DNA of 64,000 nucleotides, taken from an uncultured Maribacter sp. Its GTDB lineage: Bacteria > Bacteroidota > Bacteroidia > Flavobacteriales > Flavobacteriaceae. Location: assembly GCA_947493885.1 (NCBI GenBank), contig CANLTE010000006.1, positions 62,001 to 126,000 on the forward strand, given 5' to 3'. The notes under the pieces are model-generated. The model did not search any database. It was not told the DNA's origin and worked only from the letters and a program-made list of their open reading frames with translations. Positions 16,922-26,073 of this stretch are shown here, in pieces. The stretch's first letter is position 1. Every line of letters starts with the position of its first letter. The translations under genes were made by a program, and so were the position numbers.

Positions 16922-17899
16922 TTACTTTTTTCTATCCACCACGTAATTTACCATAAGTATTAAGGCACTTTTATACTCAGAATCTGGATATGCTTTTAAT
17001 AGAGTAAGTGCCTTTTCTTTATAATCAAGCATTTTTTTAACAGCATAATCTAGCCCACCGTTCTCTTTAACAAAAGCTATAACTTTTTTAACCCTCTTTT
17101 TATCCTTATTATGGTTTTTAATAGAATTAATGAGCCATTTTTTTTCTGTATTGGAGCAAGTATTCAAAACATGAATAAGTGGTAATGTCATTTTTTGCTC
17201 CTTAATATCTATACCTGTTGGTTTCCCAATCTTATCCTCGCCGTAATCAAATAAATCATCTTTTATTTGAAATGCCATACCGCAGTATTCTCCAAATTTT
17301 CTAAAAAGCTCAACTTCTTTAGATTCTGGTCTCACAGAACAAGCCCCCATACTGCAACAAGCAGCTATTAAAGTAGCTGTTTTTTGTCGAATAATATTGT
17401 AGTAAACCTCTTCGGTAATATCTAAACGTCTTGCCTTCTCAATTTGCAATAATTCTCCTTCCGACATTTCGCGTACAGCAACAGAGATTATTTTTAATAA
17501 GTCAAAATCATCATTATCAATGGAAAGCAACAACCCTTTTGATAACAAATAATCGCCGACAAGAACGGCAATTTTATTTTTCCATAATGCATTTATTGAA
17601 AAAAAACCTCTTCGTTTATTGCTTTCATCTACAACATCGTCATGTACCAATGTGGCCGTATGTATAAGCTCAATAACCGCTGCTCCCCTATAGGTTCGCT
17701 CAAAAACCTCACCATTGTTTAACAGTTTTGCAGTTAAAAACACAAACATAGGCCGCATTTGCTTCCCTTTTCGGTTTACAATGTAATGCGTAATTCTATT
17801 TAACAAAGCAACCTTAGAGGACATTGAATCGCGAAATTTCGCCTCAAACATCTCCATCTCCTCATTAATAGGCTCCCTTATTTGCGATACAATTTTCAA
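16922..17899 (-). CDS. Long-chain polyprenyl diphosphate synthase
   Basis: All-trans polyprenyl synthase of 325 residues that extends farnesyl or geranylgeranyl diphosphate with IPP, most likely for the menaquinone side chain. The first Asp-rich motif is HDDVVDES in LVHDDVVDESNKRRG and the second is KDDLFDYGED. GKQMRPMFV and GDYLLSKG are further family blocks. IspB-like by length. Start TTG at 17897-17899, supported by homology of the N-terminus (MKIVSQIREPINEEM). It follows rlmN by 85 bp and may share its transcript. Confidence 0.9.
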   Translation of the reverse strand: MKIVSQIREPINEEMEMFEAKFRDSMSSKVALLNRITHYIVNRKGKQMRPMFVFLTAKLLNNGEVFERTYRGAAVIELIHTATLVHDDVVDESNKRRGFFSINALWKNKIAVLVGDYLLSKGLLLSIDNDDFDLLKIISVAVREMSEGELLQIEKARRLDITEEVYYNIIRQKTATLIAACCSMGACSVRPESKEVELFRKFGEYCGMAFQIKDDLFDYGEDKIGKPTGIDIKEQKMTLPLIHVLNTCSNTEKKWLINSIKNHNKDKKRVKKVIAFVKENGGLDYAVKKMLDYKEKALTLLKAYPDSEYKSALILMVNYVVDRKK

Positions 17900-17984
17900 G
17901 GAATTCTGTTATCAGTTATTGTTTGTTTAGTGTAAAACTAAGAAAAATATTATGTGTAGACCGTAATTTAAAACTACAATTGAC

Positions 17985-19025
17985 TTAAACCTTTTTATTC
18001 GCTAATTGACCGCAAGCCGCATCAATATCTTTTCCTCTAGAACGACGAACTGTTACCACTATATTATTGTTTTCAAGTGTTTTAACATATTTATCTATCG
18101 CCTCATTACTTGCTTGTTGAAATTCGCCATCGTCAATAGGGTTATATTCTATTAAATTAACCTTAGAAGGAGCAAACCTGCAGAACTTAACCAAGGCATC
18201 AATATCCTTTTGACGGTCGTTAATTCCTTTCCAAACAACATATTCGTAAGTTATTCTATTTCTAGTTTTAGCATACCAATATTCCAAAGCTTCTCTTAAA
18301 CTCTCTAAGTTAAAGTTTGCATTAAATGGCATTATGGAAGTTCTTACCTCATCAATTGCGGAATGTAATGAAACTGCCAAATTAAATTTAACCTCTTCAT
18401 CAGCCATTTTTTTAATTATTTTAGGAACACCCGAAGTTGATACTGTAATTCGTTTTGGTGACATTCCTAAACCCTCAGGTGAAGTAATTTTATCTATTGC
18501 TTTTAACACATTGTTGTAGTTCATGAGTGGCTCTCCCATTCCCATAAACACAATGTTGCTTAAAGGCCTATCAAAATACAACCTACTTTCATTATCAATT
18601 GCGACAACCTGATCATAAATTTCATCGGGTTTTAAATTTCGCATTCTTTTTAATCTAGACGTCGCGCAAAATCTACAATCCAAACTACAACCAACCTGAC
18701 TAGACACGCAGGCTGTTGTACGAGTTTTTGTTGGTATTAAAACAGATTCCACAATTAAATCATCATAAAGGCGTACTGCATTTTTAATAGTACCATCGCT
18801 ACTACGTTGCATTTGGTCTACCTTTACATTATTAATCACAAAATTATCTTCTAACATTTCTCTGGTTTGTTTTGAAATGTTAGTCATAACCTCAAAAGAA
18901 TACGCAGATTTTTGCCATAGCCACTCATAGACTTGCTTTCCTCTAAAAGCTTTATCTCCGTTTTTAACGAAAAACTCTTTGAGCTGTTCTTGGGTTAATG
19001 CCCGTATGTCTTTTTTATTTTCCAA
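17985..19025 (-). CDS. rlmN: Dual-specificity 23S rRNA/tRNA methyltransferase RlmN
   Basis: Radical SAM enzyme of 346 residues that methylates C2 of A2503 in 23S rRNA and A37 of some tRNAs. The [4Fe-4S] ligands are Cys113, Cys117 and Cys120 (CSLDCRFC), and the methyl-carrying Cys is Cys338 in DAACGQLA. MGMGEPLMNY is the RlmN signature. The start is TTG at 19023-19025, as no in-frame ATG lies upstream before a stop. The U-tract of the queA terminator ends only about 12 nt before this codon, leaving little room for a separate promoter and leader. Confidence 0.95.
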   Translation of the reverse strand: MENKKDIRALTQEQLKEFFVKNGDKAFRGKQVYEWLWQKSAYSFEVMTNISKQTREMLEDNFVINNVKVDQMQRSSDGTIKNAVRLYDDLIVESVLIPTKTRTTACVSSQVGCSLDCRFCATSRLKRMRNLKPDEIYDQVVAIDNESRLYFDRPLSNIVFMGMGEPLMNYNNVLKAIDKITSPEGLGMSPKRITVSTSGVPKIIKKMADEEVKFNLAVSLHSAIDEVRTSIMPFNANFNLESLREALEYWYAKTRNRITYEYVVWKGINDRQKDIDALVKFCRFAPSKVNLIEYNPIDDGEFQQASNEAIDKYVKTLENNNIVVTVRRSRGKDIDAACGQLANKKV

Positions 19026-19037
19026 GGTTATAAGATA

Positions 19038-19084
19038 AAAAATCCTGCCAACTAAACCATCATAAGGAAAGTGGCAGGATTTTT
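19038..19084 (-). terminator. Terminator behind queA
   Basis: AATCCTGCCA (19041-19050) pairs with TGGCAGGATT (19072-19081), a 10-bp stem with a 21-nt loop and a run of six A's on the plus strand that reads as U's for leftward transcription. It sits between the queA stop and the rlmN start. Confidence 0.8.
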
Positions 19085-19102
19085 AGTATTTTTTATTGTT
19101 AA

Positions 19103-20152
19103 TTACAAAATTAACATTGCATCACCATAAGAATAAAACTTATAGCTTTCTATAATTGCTTCTTTATACGCCTTTTTCATTAAATCATGACCTATAAATG
19201 CTGAAACCATCATAAGCAATGTAGATTTTGGTAAATGAAAATTTGTAATCATGCAATTCGCAATACTAAAGTCGTATGGAGGAAAAATAAACTTATTGGT
19301 CCAACCTTCAAAAGTATTTAACGTTGATTGTGACGAAACAGCACTTTCTAGCCCTCTCATTGCGGTTGTTCCTACAGCACATACTTTGCGTTTGTTTATT
19401 TTTGCCGTATTCACAATCTCTGTGGCTTTTTCGTCAATCACAAGCTCTTCACTATCCATTTTATGCTTTGACAAATCTTCAACCTCAACAGGATTAAAGG
19501 TTCCTAAACCAACATGTAGTGTTACTTCAGCAAAGTCTACACCCTTAATTTCTAAACGTTTTAATAAATGTTTAGAAAAGTGAAGTCCTGCTGTTGGAGC
19601 TGCAACTGCACCTTCATGCTTTGCATATATAGTTTGGTAACGATTTTCATCTTCTGGTTCAACATCTCTTTTAATATATTTAGGAAGTGGAGTTTCACCT
19701 AGTTCACGTAATTTCCTTCTAAAATCGGTATACGAGCCGTCATATAAAAAACGTAGTGTTCTTCCTCTTGAAGTTGTATTATCTATTACTTCTGCAACCA
19801 AAGTATCATCATCACCAAAATATAATTTATTACCTATACGAATTTTACGCGCTGGATCTACCAATACATCCCATAGGCGTTGTTCTTCGTTTAATTCACG
19901 CAATAAAAAAACTTCTATTCTTGCCCCAGTTTTTTCTTTATTACCATATAATCTAGCAGGGAAAACCTTTGTATTATTCAACACCATCACATCACCCTCA
20001 TCAAAATAATTAATAAGGTCTTTGAACATTTTATGCTCTATTTTACCTGTTTCACGGTGAATAACCATTAATTTGGATTCATCTCTATTCTCCGAAGGAT
20101 ATTCGGCTAATAATTCTTCTGGAAGCTCAAAATTGAAGTTTGATAATTTCAT
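19103..20152 (-). CDS. queA: S-adenosylmethionine:tRNA ribosyltransferase-isomerase QueA
   Basis: Transfers the ribosyl part of SAM to preQ1 in tRNA to give epoxyqueuosine. 349 residues from the ATG at 20152; a longer frame starts 12 codons upstream but the usual N-terminus is [40 protein letters not shown] and [12 protein letters not shown] are family blocks. The preQ1 synthesis genes are not in this window. It lies behind aroA, 77 bp apart. Confidence 0.95.
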   Translation of the reverse strand: MKLSNFNFELPEELLAEYPSENRDESKLMVIHRETGKIEHKMFKDLINYFDEGDVMVLNNTKVFPARLYGNKEKTGARIEVFLLRELNEEQRLWDVLVDPARKIRIGNKLYFGDDDTLVAEVIDNTTSRGRTLRFLYDGSYTDFRRKLRELGETPLPKYIKRDVEPEDENRYQTIYAKHEGAVAAPTAGLHFSKHLLKRLEIKGVDFAEVTLHVGLGTFNPVEVEDLSKHKMDSEELVIDEKATEIVNTAKINKRKVCAVGTTAMRGLESAVSSQSTLNTFEGWTNKFIFPPYDFSIANCMITNFHLPKSTLLMMVSAFIGHDLMKKAYKEAIIESYKFYSYGDAMLIL

Positions 20153-20229
20153 AAATAGCTTTTTAGTTAGCAATTTTTGCGGTGGCAAATATACAACCCT
20201 GAAATAGGGGTTGTCAAGTAAAATCTATA

Positions 20230-21459
20230 TTAAATCTCTGATACCTTAAATTGAAGGTTTTTTAGGTCGGTCCAATAATCAGGATACGACTTAGAAACCA
20301 CTCCTGCATCGTTTATTATAATACCCGATATAATACCTAGTGGAGCAAATGCCATTGCCATTCTATGATCATTGTAGGTATCAATAGCTACATCACTATT
20401 AATTGTTGGAGTTGGCTTTAATGAAAGACTTTTATCTGTTACCGCTATAGAAGCTCCTAACTTTGTTAATTCGGTATGTAAAGCTTCCAACCTATCTGTC
20501 TCTTTGATTTTTAATGTATGTAAACCTGATAGCTCACACCCTATTCCTAAACCTAAACAAGTGACAGCTATAGTTTGTGCAATATCTGGAGCATTAGATA
20601 AATCCCATGAAAAATCTTCAGGTAATTTATCCGCTGTTTTACAAAGAACAACTGCATTATTTTCAAACTTAGTTTCAACACCAAATGAAGTGTAAATTGA
20701 GGCTAAAACACTATCTCCTTGTAAACTATTTTCTTTATAGGCAGATAACTCTATTTTAGTTCCAACCTCGCACAAAGCAGCTATACTGTAAAAATATGAA
20801 GCAGAGCTCCAGTCCGATTCTACCACCAAATCAACATTATCAACTTGTTGCTTAGGGTAAACTTTTATGGTATTGCCTTTAAAAGAATTTTCAACACCTA
20901 TTTCACTAAGTAAACTAAGTGTCATTTTTATATAAGGAACTGATGTTATTTTACCTACCAGCTCTAACTCTATTCCATTTTCTAAACTAGGCGCCACTAA
21001 CAATAATGAAGATATGTATTGACTGCTAATATTTGCAGGTAGGCTAACTTTATGTTTAGTTATTTTTTTTCCTTTAATATGTATAGGAGGATAACCCTCA
21101 TTTTTCTCATAACTTATTTCTGCCCCTAATTCTTTTAGTGCATCTACCAACACCTTTATTGGACGCTCTGTCATTCTTTGCGAACCCGTTAGGGTAACCT
21201 CTCTACCTTGTTGGGTAGCAAAAAAACTGGTGAGAAAACGCATTGCCGTACCCGCATGATGTATATCCACAATACCGTTTTGTACCTCAAGTCCTTTTTC
21301 CATAACTTGAGCATCATCAGAATTAGAAATATTGCTTATTGAAATTGTATCATACAAAGCTTTAAGTAACAAACATCTATTGGATTCACTTTTTGATCCT
21401 GTGATGGTAACTTTAGATTCAATACATAATTTAGACGGACTGGATAGGTGTAATTTCAA
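20230..21459 (-). CDS. aroA: 3-phosphoshikimate 1-carboxyvinyltransferase (EPSP synthase)
   Basis: Sixth step of the shikimate pathway; joins PEP and shikimate-3-phosphate. 409 residues, the normal length. GSKSESNR near residue 22 is the phosphoshikimate-binding start, HAGTAMRFL includes the PEP-site Gly-Thr-Ala-Met-Arg, and KETDR, near residue 318, is the second signature. The start appears to be TTG at 21457-21459. It is separate from the pheA-tyrA operon 3 kb away, so not under the attenuator found there. Confidence 0.95.
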   Translation of the reverse strand: MKLHLSSPSKLCIESKVTITGSKSESNRCLLLKALYDTISISNISNSDDAQVMEKGLEVQNGIVDIHHAGTAMRFLTSFFATQQGREVTLTGSQRMTERPIKVLVDALKELGAEISYEKNEGYPPIHIKGKKITKHKVSLPANISSQYISSLLLVAPSLENGIELELVGKITSVPYIKMTLSLLSEIGVENSFKGNTIKVYPKQQVDNVDLVVESDWSSASYFYSIAALCEVGTKIELSAYKENSLQGDSVLASIYTSFGVETKFENNAVVLCKTADKLPEDFSWDLSNAPDIAQTIAVTCLGLGIGCELSGLHTLKIKETDRLEALHTELTKLGASIAVTDKSLSLKPTPTINSDVAIDTYNDHRMAMAFAPLGIISGIIINDAGVVSKSYPDYWTDLKNLQFKVSEI

Positions 21460-21496
21460 GCTAGATAGGTTTTAAAAACAAGATGCAAATATAAAA

Positions 21497-21823
21497 CTAT
21501 TTCAGCTTTTTATTGTTTTGATGCCTATCATGATCTCTCTTGGTTTTGATATCTAACTTTTTATCAAAAGCCTGTTGTAAATCTACTCCAGTTTGATTTG
21601 CCAAACATAACACTACAAAAAGTACATCGGCTAGCTCCTCTCCTAAGTCTTTGTTTTTATCAGATTCTTTTTCGCTTTGTTCTCCATATCTACGAGCTAT
21701 AATACGAGCAACCTCACCAACCTCTTCGGTTAATTGAGCCATATTGGTTAACTCATTAAAATAACGAACTCCGTGTTCTTTTATCCAATTATCAACGACT
21801 TGTTGTGCATTTTGAATATTCAT
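21497..21823 (-). CDS. MazG-like nucleotide pyrophosphohydrolase
   Basis: 108-residue all-alpha NTP pyrophosphohydrolase. The metal-binding ExxE and ExxD pairs are LTEEVGEVAR (Glu at about 29-30 and 33) and LGEELADVLF near residue 62-71. These enzymes clean up noncanonical nucleoside triphosphates. Stop and start leave 37 bp before aroA. Upstream is the gene remnant at 21830-21916. Confidence 0.88.
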   Translation of the reverse strand: MNIQNAQQVVDNWIKEHGVRYFNELTNMAQLTEEVGEVARIIARRYGEQSEKESDKNKDLGEELADVLFVVLCLANQTGVDLQQAFDKKLDIKTKRDHDRHQNNKKLK

Positions 21824-21829
21824 AGTTGT

Positions 21830-21916
21830 CTATATTTTAGACAAAACTACTTTTTCTGTTTGTTTTTCTACTATAGCTTTATAAAATTCTTTTAAACCCT
21901 CATATTGGTGAGACAG
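21830..21916 (-). pseudogene. C-terminal remnant of a lost gene, perhaps a DUF3857/transglutaminase-like protein
   Basis: Between dtd and the MazG-like gene, one minus-strand frame reads 28 sense codons with no start, bounded by a TAG in frame at 21917-21919 and ending in TAG at 21830-21832. The translation includes QYEGLKEFYKAIVEKQ followed by EKVVLSKI, which reads as a typical protein tail and resembles the ends of DUF3857 transglutaminase-like proteins. From memory such genes lie at this locus in relatives. I infer that a deletion removed the rest. The alternative is a chance open frame. Confidence 0.4.
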
Positions 21917-21995
21917 CTATTGCAACAATACATACCTTCATGTGGTTAAATTTACAATCTTGTAAAACTGTTTAAAACTTTAAACATAATATACA

Positions 21996-22448
21996 TTACT
22001 CTTTTCGCTGAGTGTCAATAAGTATTGTTACTGGACCATCGTTAAGTAGTTCTACTTTCATATCTGCCCCGAAAACCCCCGCACCTACTTTTTTTCTTAA
22101 AAAAAATTCTAATTGCGAAACAAACGACTCATATACTGGAATCGCTACCTTAGGGCTTGCTGCCTTAATATATGATGGGCGATTGCCTTTTTTTGTTGCT
22201 GCATGAAGTGTAAACTGACTTACAACAATAACATCACCTGAAACATCTTGCAACGATTTATTCATAACACCTTTGTCATCATTAAAAATGCGGAGGTTGA
22301 CTATTTTTTTTGCGAGCCAATCAACATCATGTTGATTATCAATCTCTTCGACTCCTACCAAAATTAATAGTCCTTTTTTTATTTCTGAAACTATTTCACC
22401 TTCAACGGTAACACTTGCCCATGAAACTCTCTGAACTACAGCTCGCAT
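21996..22448 (-). CDS. dtd: D-aminoacyl-tRNA deacylase Dtd
   Basis: 150-residue enzyme that removes D-amino acids (and Gly from tRNA-Ala) from mischarged tRNA. Family signatures visible: MRAVVQRVSWASVTVEGE at the N-terminus, SQFTL near residue 77 and the NDGPVTI motif near the C-terminus, whose Gly-Pro cis peptide binds the amino acid. It begins immediately after the rsgA stop with no gap, so it is translated from the same mRNA. Confidence 0.95.
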   Translation of the reverse strand: MRAVVQRVSWASVTVEGEIVSEIKKGLLILVGVEEIDNQHDVDWLAKKIVNLRIFNDDKGVMNKSLQDVSGDVIVVSQFTLHAATKKGNRPSYIKAASPKVAIPVYESFVSQLEFFLRKKVGAGVFGADMKVELLNDGPVTILIDTQRKE

Positions 22449-23399
22449 TTATTTTTCGTTATGAATATCTTGTCGGTAATTTTCGTCTTCGCCCTTTATC
22501 ATTTGAATATAACTCTTATATCTACTCCAAGCAACATCATCAGTATCTAATGCTTCTTTTACGGCACATTTAGGTTCATCAAGATGTAGGCAATTATTAA
22601 ATTTGCAATGACCTTTTAGTTTAAAAAACTCTGGAAAGTAATCGCCTATTTCCTCCTTTTCCATATCAACTATACCAAAACCTTTTATTCCCGGAGTATC
22701 AATAATTCTTGCATCAAAACTTAAATCAAACATTTCTGCAAATGTTGTGGTATGCTGCCCTTGCATGTGCTGCCTTGAAATCTCTGATGTTTTAATAGCT
22801 AAGCCAGGTTCCAAGGCGTTTACCAATGTAGATTTACCAACACCAGAATGACCAGAAAACATGGATGTTTTTCCTACCATTGCTTGTTTTACTTTTTCGA
22901 CATTTTTACACTCCTTAGCTGAAATTCCAATGCATGTATACCCAATGCTCCTATATAACTCTGCTAAATATTTAATTTCACCAAGTTCTTCTTGATTGTA
23001 TAAATCAATTTTATTAAACAATAAAATAGCAGGGATATCATAAGCTTCAGCAGTTGCCAAAAAGCGATCTATAAAAACAGTATATGTAGGTGGATTATTT
23101 AGTGTAATCATTAAAAATACCTGATCCAAATTCGCAGCAATAATATGTGTTTGTTTTGATAGGTTTACTGACTTTCTAACCATATAATTTTTACGATCAG
23201 CAATATCATAAATAACCCCTCTTACTTCTTGGGCATTTTCTTCAAGTTCAAAAGAAACAACATCTCCTACTGATATAGGATTTGTACTTTTAATACCCTT
23301 AATGCGAAACTTTCCCTTTATTCTACAATCATAAAAGACTCCCTCAGAGGTCTTTACCGTATACCAACTTCCAGTAGATTTATAAACAGTTCCTGTCAT
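22449..23399 (-). CDS. rsgA: Small ribosomal subunit biogenesis GTPase RsgA
   Basis: Circularly permuted GTPase, 316 residues, that checks late 30S maturation. Order: OB fold (1-80), G4 FNKID, G5 SAKE, G1 GHSGVGKST (about 182-190), G3 DTPG, then a C-terminal zinc domain with CKFNNCLHLDEPKC. The permuted order of G motifs is diagnostic. I use the ATG at 23397-23399 (MTGTVYKSTGSWY); another ATG lies two codons upstream. First of the likely operon rsgA-dtd-(remnant)-MazG-aroA-queA. Confidence 0.95.
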   Translation of the reverse strand: MTGTVYKSTGSWYTVKTSEGVFYDCRIKGKFRIKGIKSTNPISVGDVVSFELEENAQEVRGVIYDIADRKNYMVRKSVNLSKQTHIIAANLDQVFLMITLNNPPTYTVFIDRFLATAEAYDIPAILLFNKIDLYNQEELGEIKYLAELYRSIGYTCIGISAKECKNVEKVKQAMVGKTSMFSGHSGVGKSTLVNALEPGLAIKTSEISRQHMQGQHTTTFAEMFDLSFDARIIDTPGIKGFGIVDMEKEEIGDYFPEFFKLKGHCKFNNCLHLDEPKCAVKEALDTDDVAWSRYKSYIQMIKGEDENYRQDIHNEK

Positions 23400-23568
23400 T
23401 AACATTAATTATATCACAAAGAAACAATAATACTTTAATAAAACGGTAATAAACCAAAGCGAAGAGCGGGTTTAAAAAATGTATCTCCAAAAAATTAAGT
23501 TTTGTTTCTAAGTTGCAACCCTTTGCTTTTAAAATTGTCTATTAATTATAAATCAAAAAATAAAAATT

Positions 23569-24006
23569 ATGAAGAAAATTATATTTATAATGGGCTTACT
23601 TGCAAGTTCTATAGGCTTGAGTGCTCAGGAATATAAGGTAATTACTAGTGTTGAATCCATTGTTACAAGTGGATTAGGGCGTTCGAGAATAATTGACGCT
23701 AACGAAGAAAAAGATTTTGAAAAGTATACTTCCACACAAACTAAAGAAGACAATACTCGAAACAAATCTAAAAGGAGCGAGATAAGAGTTAAAAACTTTG
23801 AAGAAACCAAACTCCTTAACTTCTACAATCTTGCTGGTATTCGCTTTCAAAACATTGCTGCAAACGATGCTGTAATATCCTCTAAACTTACCGCAATGAC
23901 TGAAGAAGGCTGGCAACTAATTCATGTGGTAAGTGCTGTGGAAAGCGACTCTGGCGAGAAGGATGGAAACGGAATTTTTATTACTAGATATATCTTTAAA
24001 AAGTAA
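23569..24006 (+). CDS. Secreted hypothetical protein
   Basis: 145 residues with a signal peptide (KKIIFIMGLLASSIGLSA, cleavage before Gln20). The mature part has an EYKVITS strand, a charged linker, then LNFYNLAGIRFQNI and MTEEGWQLIHVVSAVE, a pattern like small DUF4177-type domains (EEGWELV...), though I cannot assign it surely. Alone between rsgA (divergent) and the aromatic operon (convergent). Function unknown. Confidence 0.65.
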   Translation: MKKIIFIMGLLASSIGLSAQEYKVITSVESIVTSGLGRSRIIDANEEKDFEKYTSTQTKEDNTRNKSKRSEIRVKNFEETKLLNFYNLAGIRFQNIAANDAVISSKLTAMTEEGWQLIHVVSAVESDSGEKDGNGIFITRYIFKK

Positions 24007-24031
24007 TTATTACCTATTCTCTCTAAAAAAT

Positions 24032-24060
24032 AAAAATCCCGACTTAAAGTCGGGATTTTT
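24032..24060. terminator. Bidirectional terminator at the end of the aromatic operon
   Basis: The 14-base arm starting AAAAATCCCGACTT (24032-24045) pairs perfectly with the arm ending at 24060, around a single A. The A and T runs at the ends allow termination in both directions. It closes the pheA-to-DAHP-synthase operon on the minus strand and the small secreted protein gene on the plus strand. Confidence 0.9.
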
Positions 24061-24066
24061 TAGTAA

Positions 24067-25149
24067 TTACTGATTTAAAATTTTCTCTTGATGGTTAATA
24101 GATTCTTGATGAATAGCTTTAAACATTCTAAGCACAAATTCTTCACTTAATCCTTTAGACTCTCCTTCTAAAATCATAGCTCCTAAAATCTGATTCCATC
24201 TGTTACTTTGTAAAACCGCAACATTTTTCTCTTTTTTAAGCTTACCTATTGAATCTGAAATTTTCATACGCTTACCTAAAGATTCTATTAGCTGAGAATC
24301 AATTACATCAATCTGAGCTCTTAAATTACTCAACTCTTTCGTATAAGCCGCTTCTGAATCGTCTTCTTTTCTGATTTTTAAATCTCTCATGATTTGAACC
24401 AATTTACCAGGTGTTACTTGCTGCGCAGCATCACTCCAAGCATTATCTGGATCAAAATGAGTCTCAATCATTAATCCGTCAAAATTAAGATCTAAGGCAG
24501 TTTGAGAAACATCAAAAATCATTTCTCTATTTCCTGTAATATGAGAAGGATCACTGATTAATGGTAAATCAGGGAATTTATTTTGAAATTCAATTGCCAA
24601 TTGCCATTCCGGAATGTTTCTATACTTAGTTTTTTCGTATGTAGAAAACCCTCTATGAATAGCTCCTAATTTTTTAATTCCTGCAGTATATAAACGTTCA
24701 ATACCACCTAACCAAAGCGATAAGTCTGGATTAATAGGATTTTTTACTAAAACCACTTTATCAGTACCTTCTAAGGCATCTGCAATTTCTTGCATTATAA
24801 ACGGACTTACTGTTGATCTAGCTCCAATCCACAGTAAATCAATATCATGCTCAAGAGCTAACTCTACATGAGCTCTATTAGCTACTTCAGTTGCAGTTTT
24901 TAGACCTGTTTCTTCTTTTACTTTCTGTAACCATTTTAAACCTAAAGCACCAACCCCTTCAAAATTTCCTGGGCGGGTTCTTGGTTTCCAGATACCAGCT
25001 CTGTAATAATTTACATCGGTATCTTTTAATTCATGTGCTATTTTAAGCACTTGTTCTTCCGTTTCCGCGCTACATGGCCCTGCTATTACCAAAGGGTGAT
25101 CTAATCCTAAATCATCTAACCATGTTCTCATTTCTTTTGAATTCTCCAT
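24067..25149 (-). CDS. Bifunctional 3-deoxy-7-phosphoheptulonate synthase / chorismate mutase
   Basis: 360 residues. The N-terminal part (about 1-260) is a type I-beta DAHP synthase, the first step of aromatic synthesis: VIAGPCSAE near residue 21, YRAGIWKPRTRPG, LWIGARSTVSPF and SDPSHITGNR are its blocks. The C-terminal 90 residues (from LRAQIDVIDSQLIESLGKRM) form an AroQ-type chorismate mutase. The fusion links entry to the pathway with the Phe/Tyr branch point. Last gene of the operon, 4 bp after tyrA. Confidence 0.93.
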   Translation of the reverse strand: MENSKEMRTWLDDLGLDHPLVIAGPCSAETEEQVLKIAHELKDTDVNYYRAGIWKPRTRPGNFEGVGALGLKWLQKVKEETGLKTATEVANRAHVELALEHDIDLLWIGARSTVSPFIMQEIADALEGTDKVVLVKNPINPDLSLWLGGIERLYTAGIKKLGAIHRGFSTYEKTKYRNIPEWQLAIEFQNKFPDLPLISDPSHITGNREMIFDVSQTALDLNFDGLMIETHFDPDNAWSDAAQQVTPGKLVQIMRDLKIRKEDDSEAAYTKELSNLRAQIDVIDSQLIESLGKRMKISDSIGKLKKEKNVAVLQSNRWNQILGAMILEGESKGLSEEFVLRMFKAIHQESINHQEKILNQ

Positions 25150-25153
25150 TGTA

Positions 25154-26023
25154 CTACTTTTCTTTTTGCTTGTTTTGTGGTATTCCGTTTAATATTTCTT
25201 TAATCTTATTTGTATTATTCATTTCATTGTAAATGCCATCATAATTATTACTTTCAAGCATTTTTTTAAATTCGGTAAGGTTTTTTATATATCCCTCTAA
25301 GGTCTCAATAACATTTTCTTTATTCTGTTCAAAAATCGGTGTCCACATGGCTGGTGAACTTTTTGCTAAACGCACCGTGCTCTCAAAACCACTCCCCGCC
25401 ATGTCAAAAATATCACGTTCATTTTTTTCTTTTTCAATTACCGTTTTTCCTAACATAAAAGAGCTTATGTGTGATAAATGAGATACATACGCTATGTGCT
25501 TGTCATGTGCTTCAGGGTTCATATATCTAATTCGCATTCCTAACTCACGAAAAAGTTCTAAAGCTCTTTCTTGCAGTTTAAATGCTGTTTTTTCTACTTC
25601 ACAAATTATATTGGTTTTACCGTCATACAATCCATATACTGCTGCTGAAGGTCCAGAAAACTCAGTACCCGAAATAGGGTGACATGCCAAAAAGTTTCTG
25701 CGTTTGGTATGATTTTCTACAGCCTTACATATTTGTCCTTTTGTTGAACCAGCATCAAAAACCACACAATCATCATTAACGGCATCCAATATTTTAGGTA
25801 ATTCGGCTATCATAGCATCAACAGGTATACTAACGATTACGATATTTGCAATTGACAGTTGCTCATAACTCGATTTTTCGTCTATAATCTCCAAAACAAC
25901 TGCTTCGTCTAAATTAGCACTGCTGGCATCTATTCCATAAATAGTGGCTTCTGGTTTCAGACGTTTAATGTCTTTAACCATAGAACCTCCTATTAGTCCA
26001 ACTCCAATTACAAATACATTCAT
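25154..26023 (-). CDS. tyrA: Prephenate dehydrogenase
   Basis: 289 residues; oxidises prephenate to 4-hydroxyphenylpyruvate for tyrosine. The NAD site is GVGLIGGSMV at about 7-16, and CHPISGTEFSGP (near 115-126) and HDKHIAYVSHLSHISSF carry the prephenate-binding His residues. No fused mutase or ACT domain, in keeping with the mutase being fused to DAHP synthase in the next gene. Confidence 0.93.
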   Translation of the reverse strand: MNVFVIGVGLIGGSMVKDIKRLKPEATIYGIDASSANLDEAVVLEIIDEKSSYEQLSIANIVIVSIPVDAMIAELPKILDAVNDDCVVFDAGSTKGQICKAVENHTKRRNFLACHPISGTEFSGPSAAVYGLYDGKTNIICEVEKTAFKLQERALELFRELGMRIRYMNPEAHDKHIAYVSHLSHISSFMLGKTVIEKEKNERDIFDMAGSGFESTVRLAKSSPAMWTPIFEQNKENVIETLEGYIKNLTEFKKMLESNNYDGIYNEMNNTNKIKEILNGIPQNKQKEK

Positions 26024-26073
26024 TTTTCTTTGCTAAATATGAGCACTTATTACGTGCATTATTTTTTTAAAGG

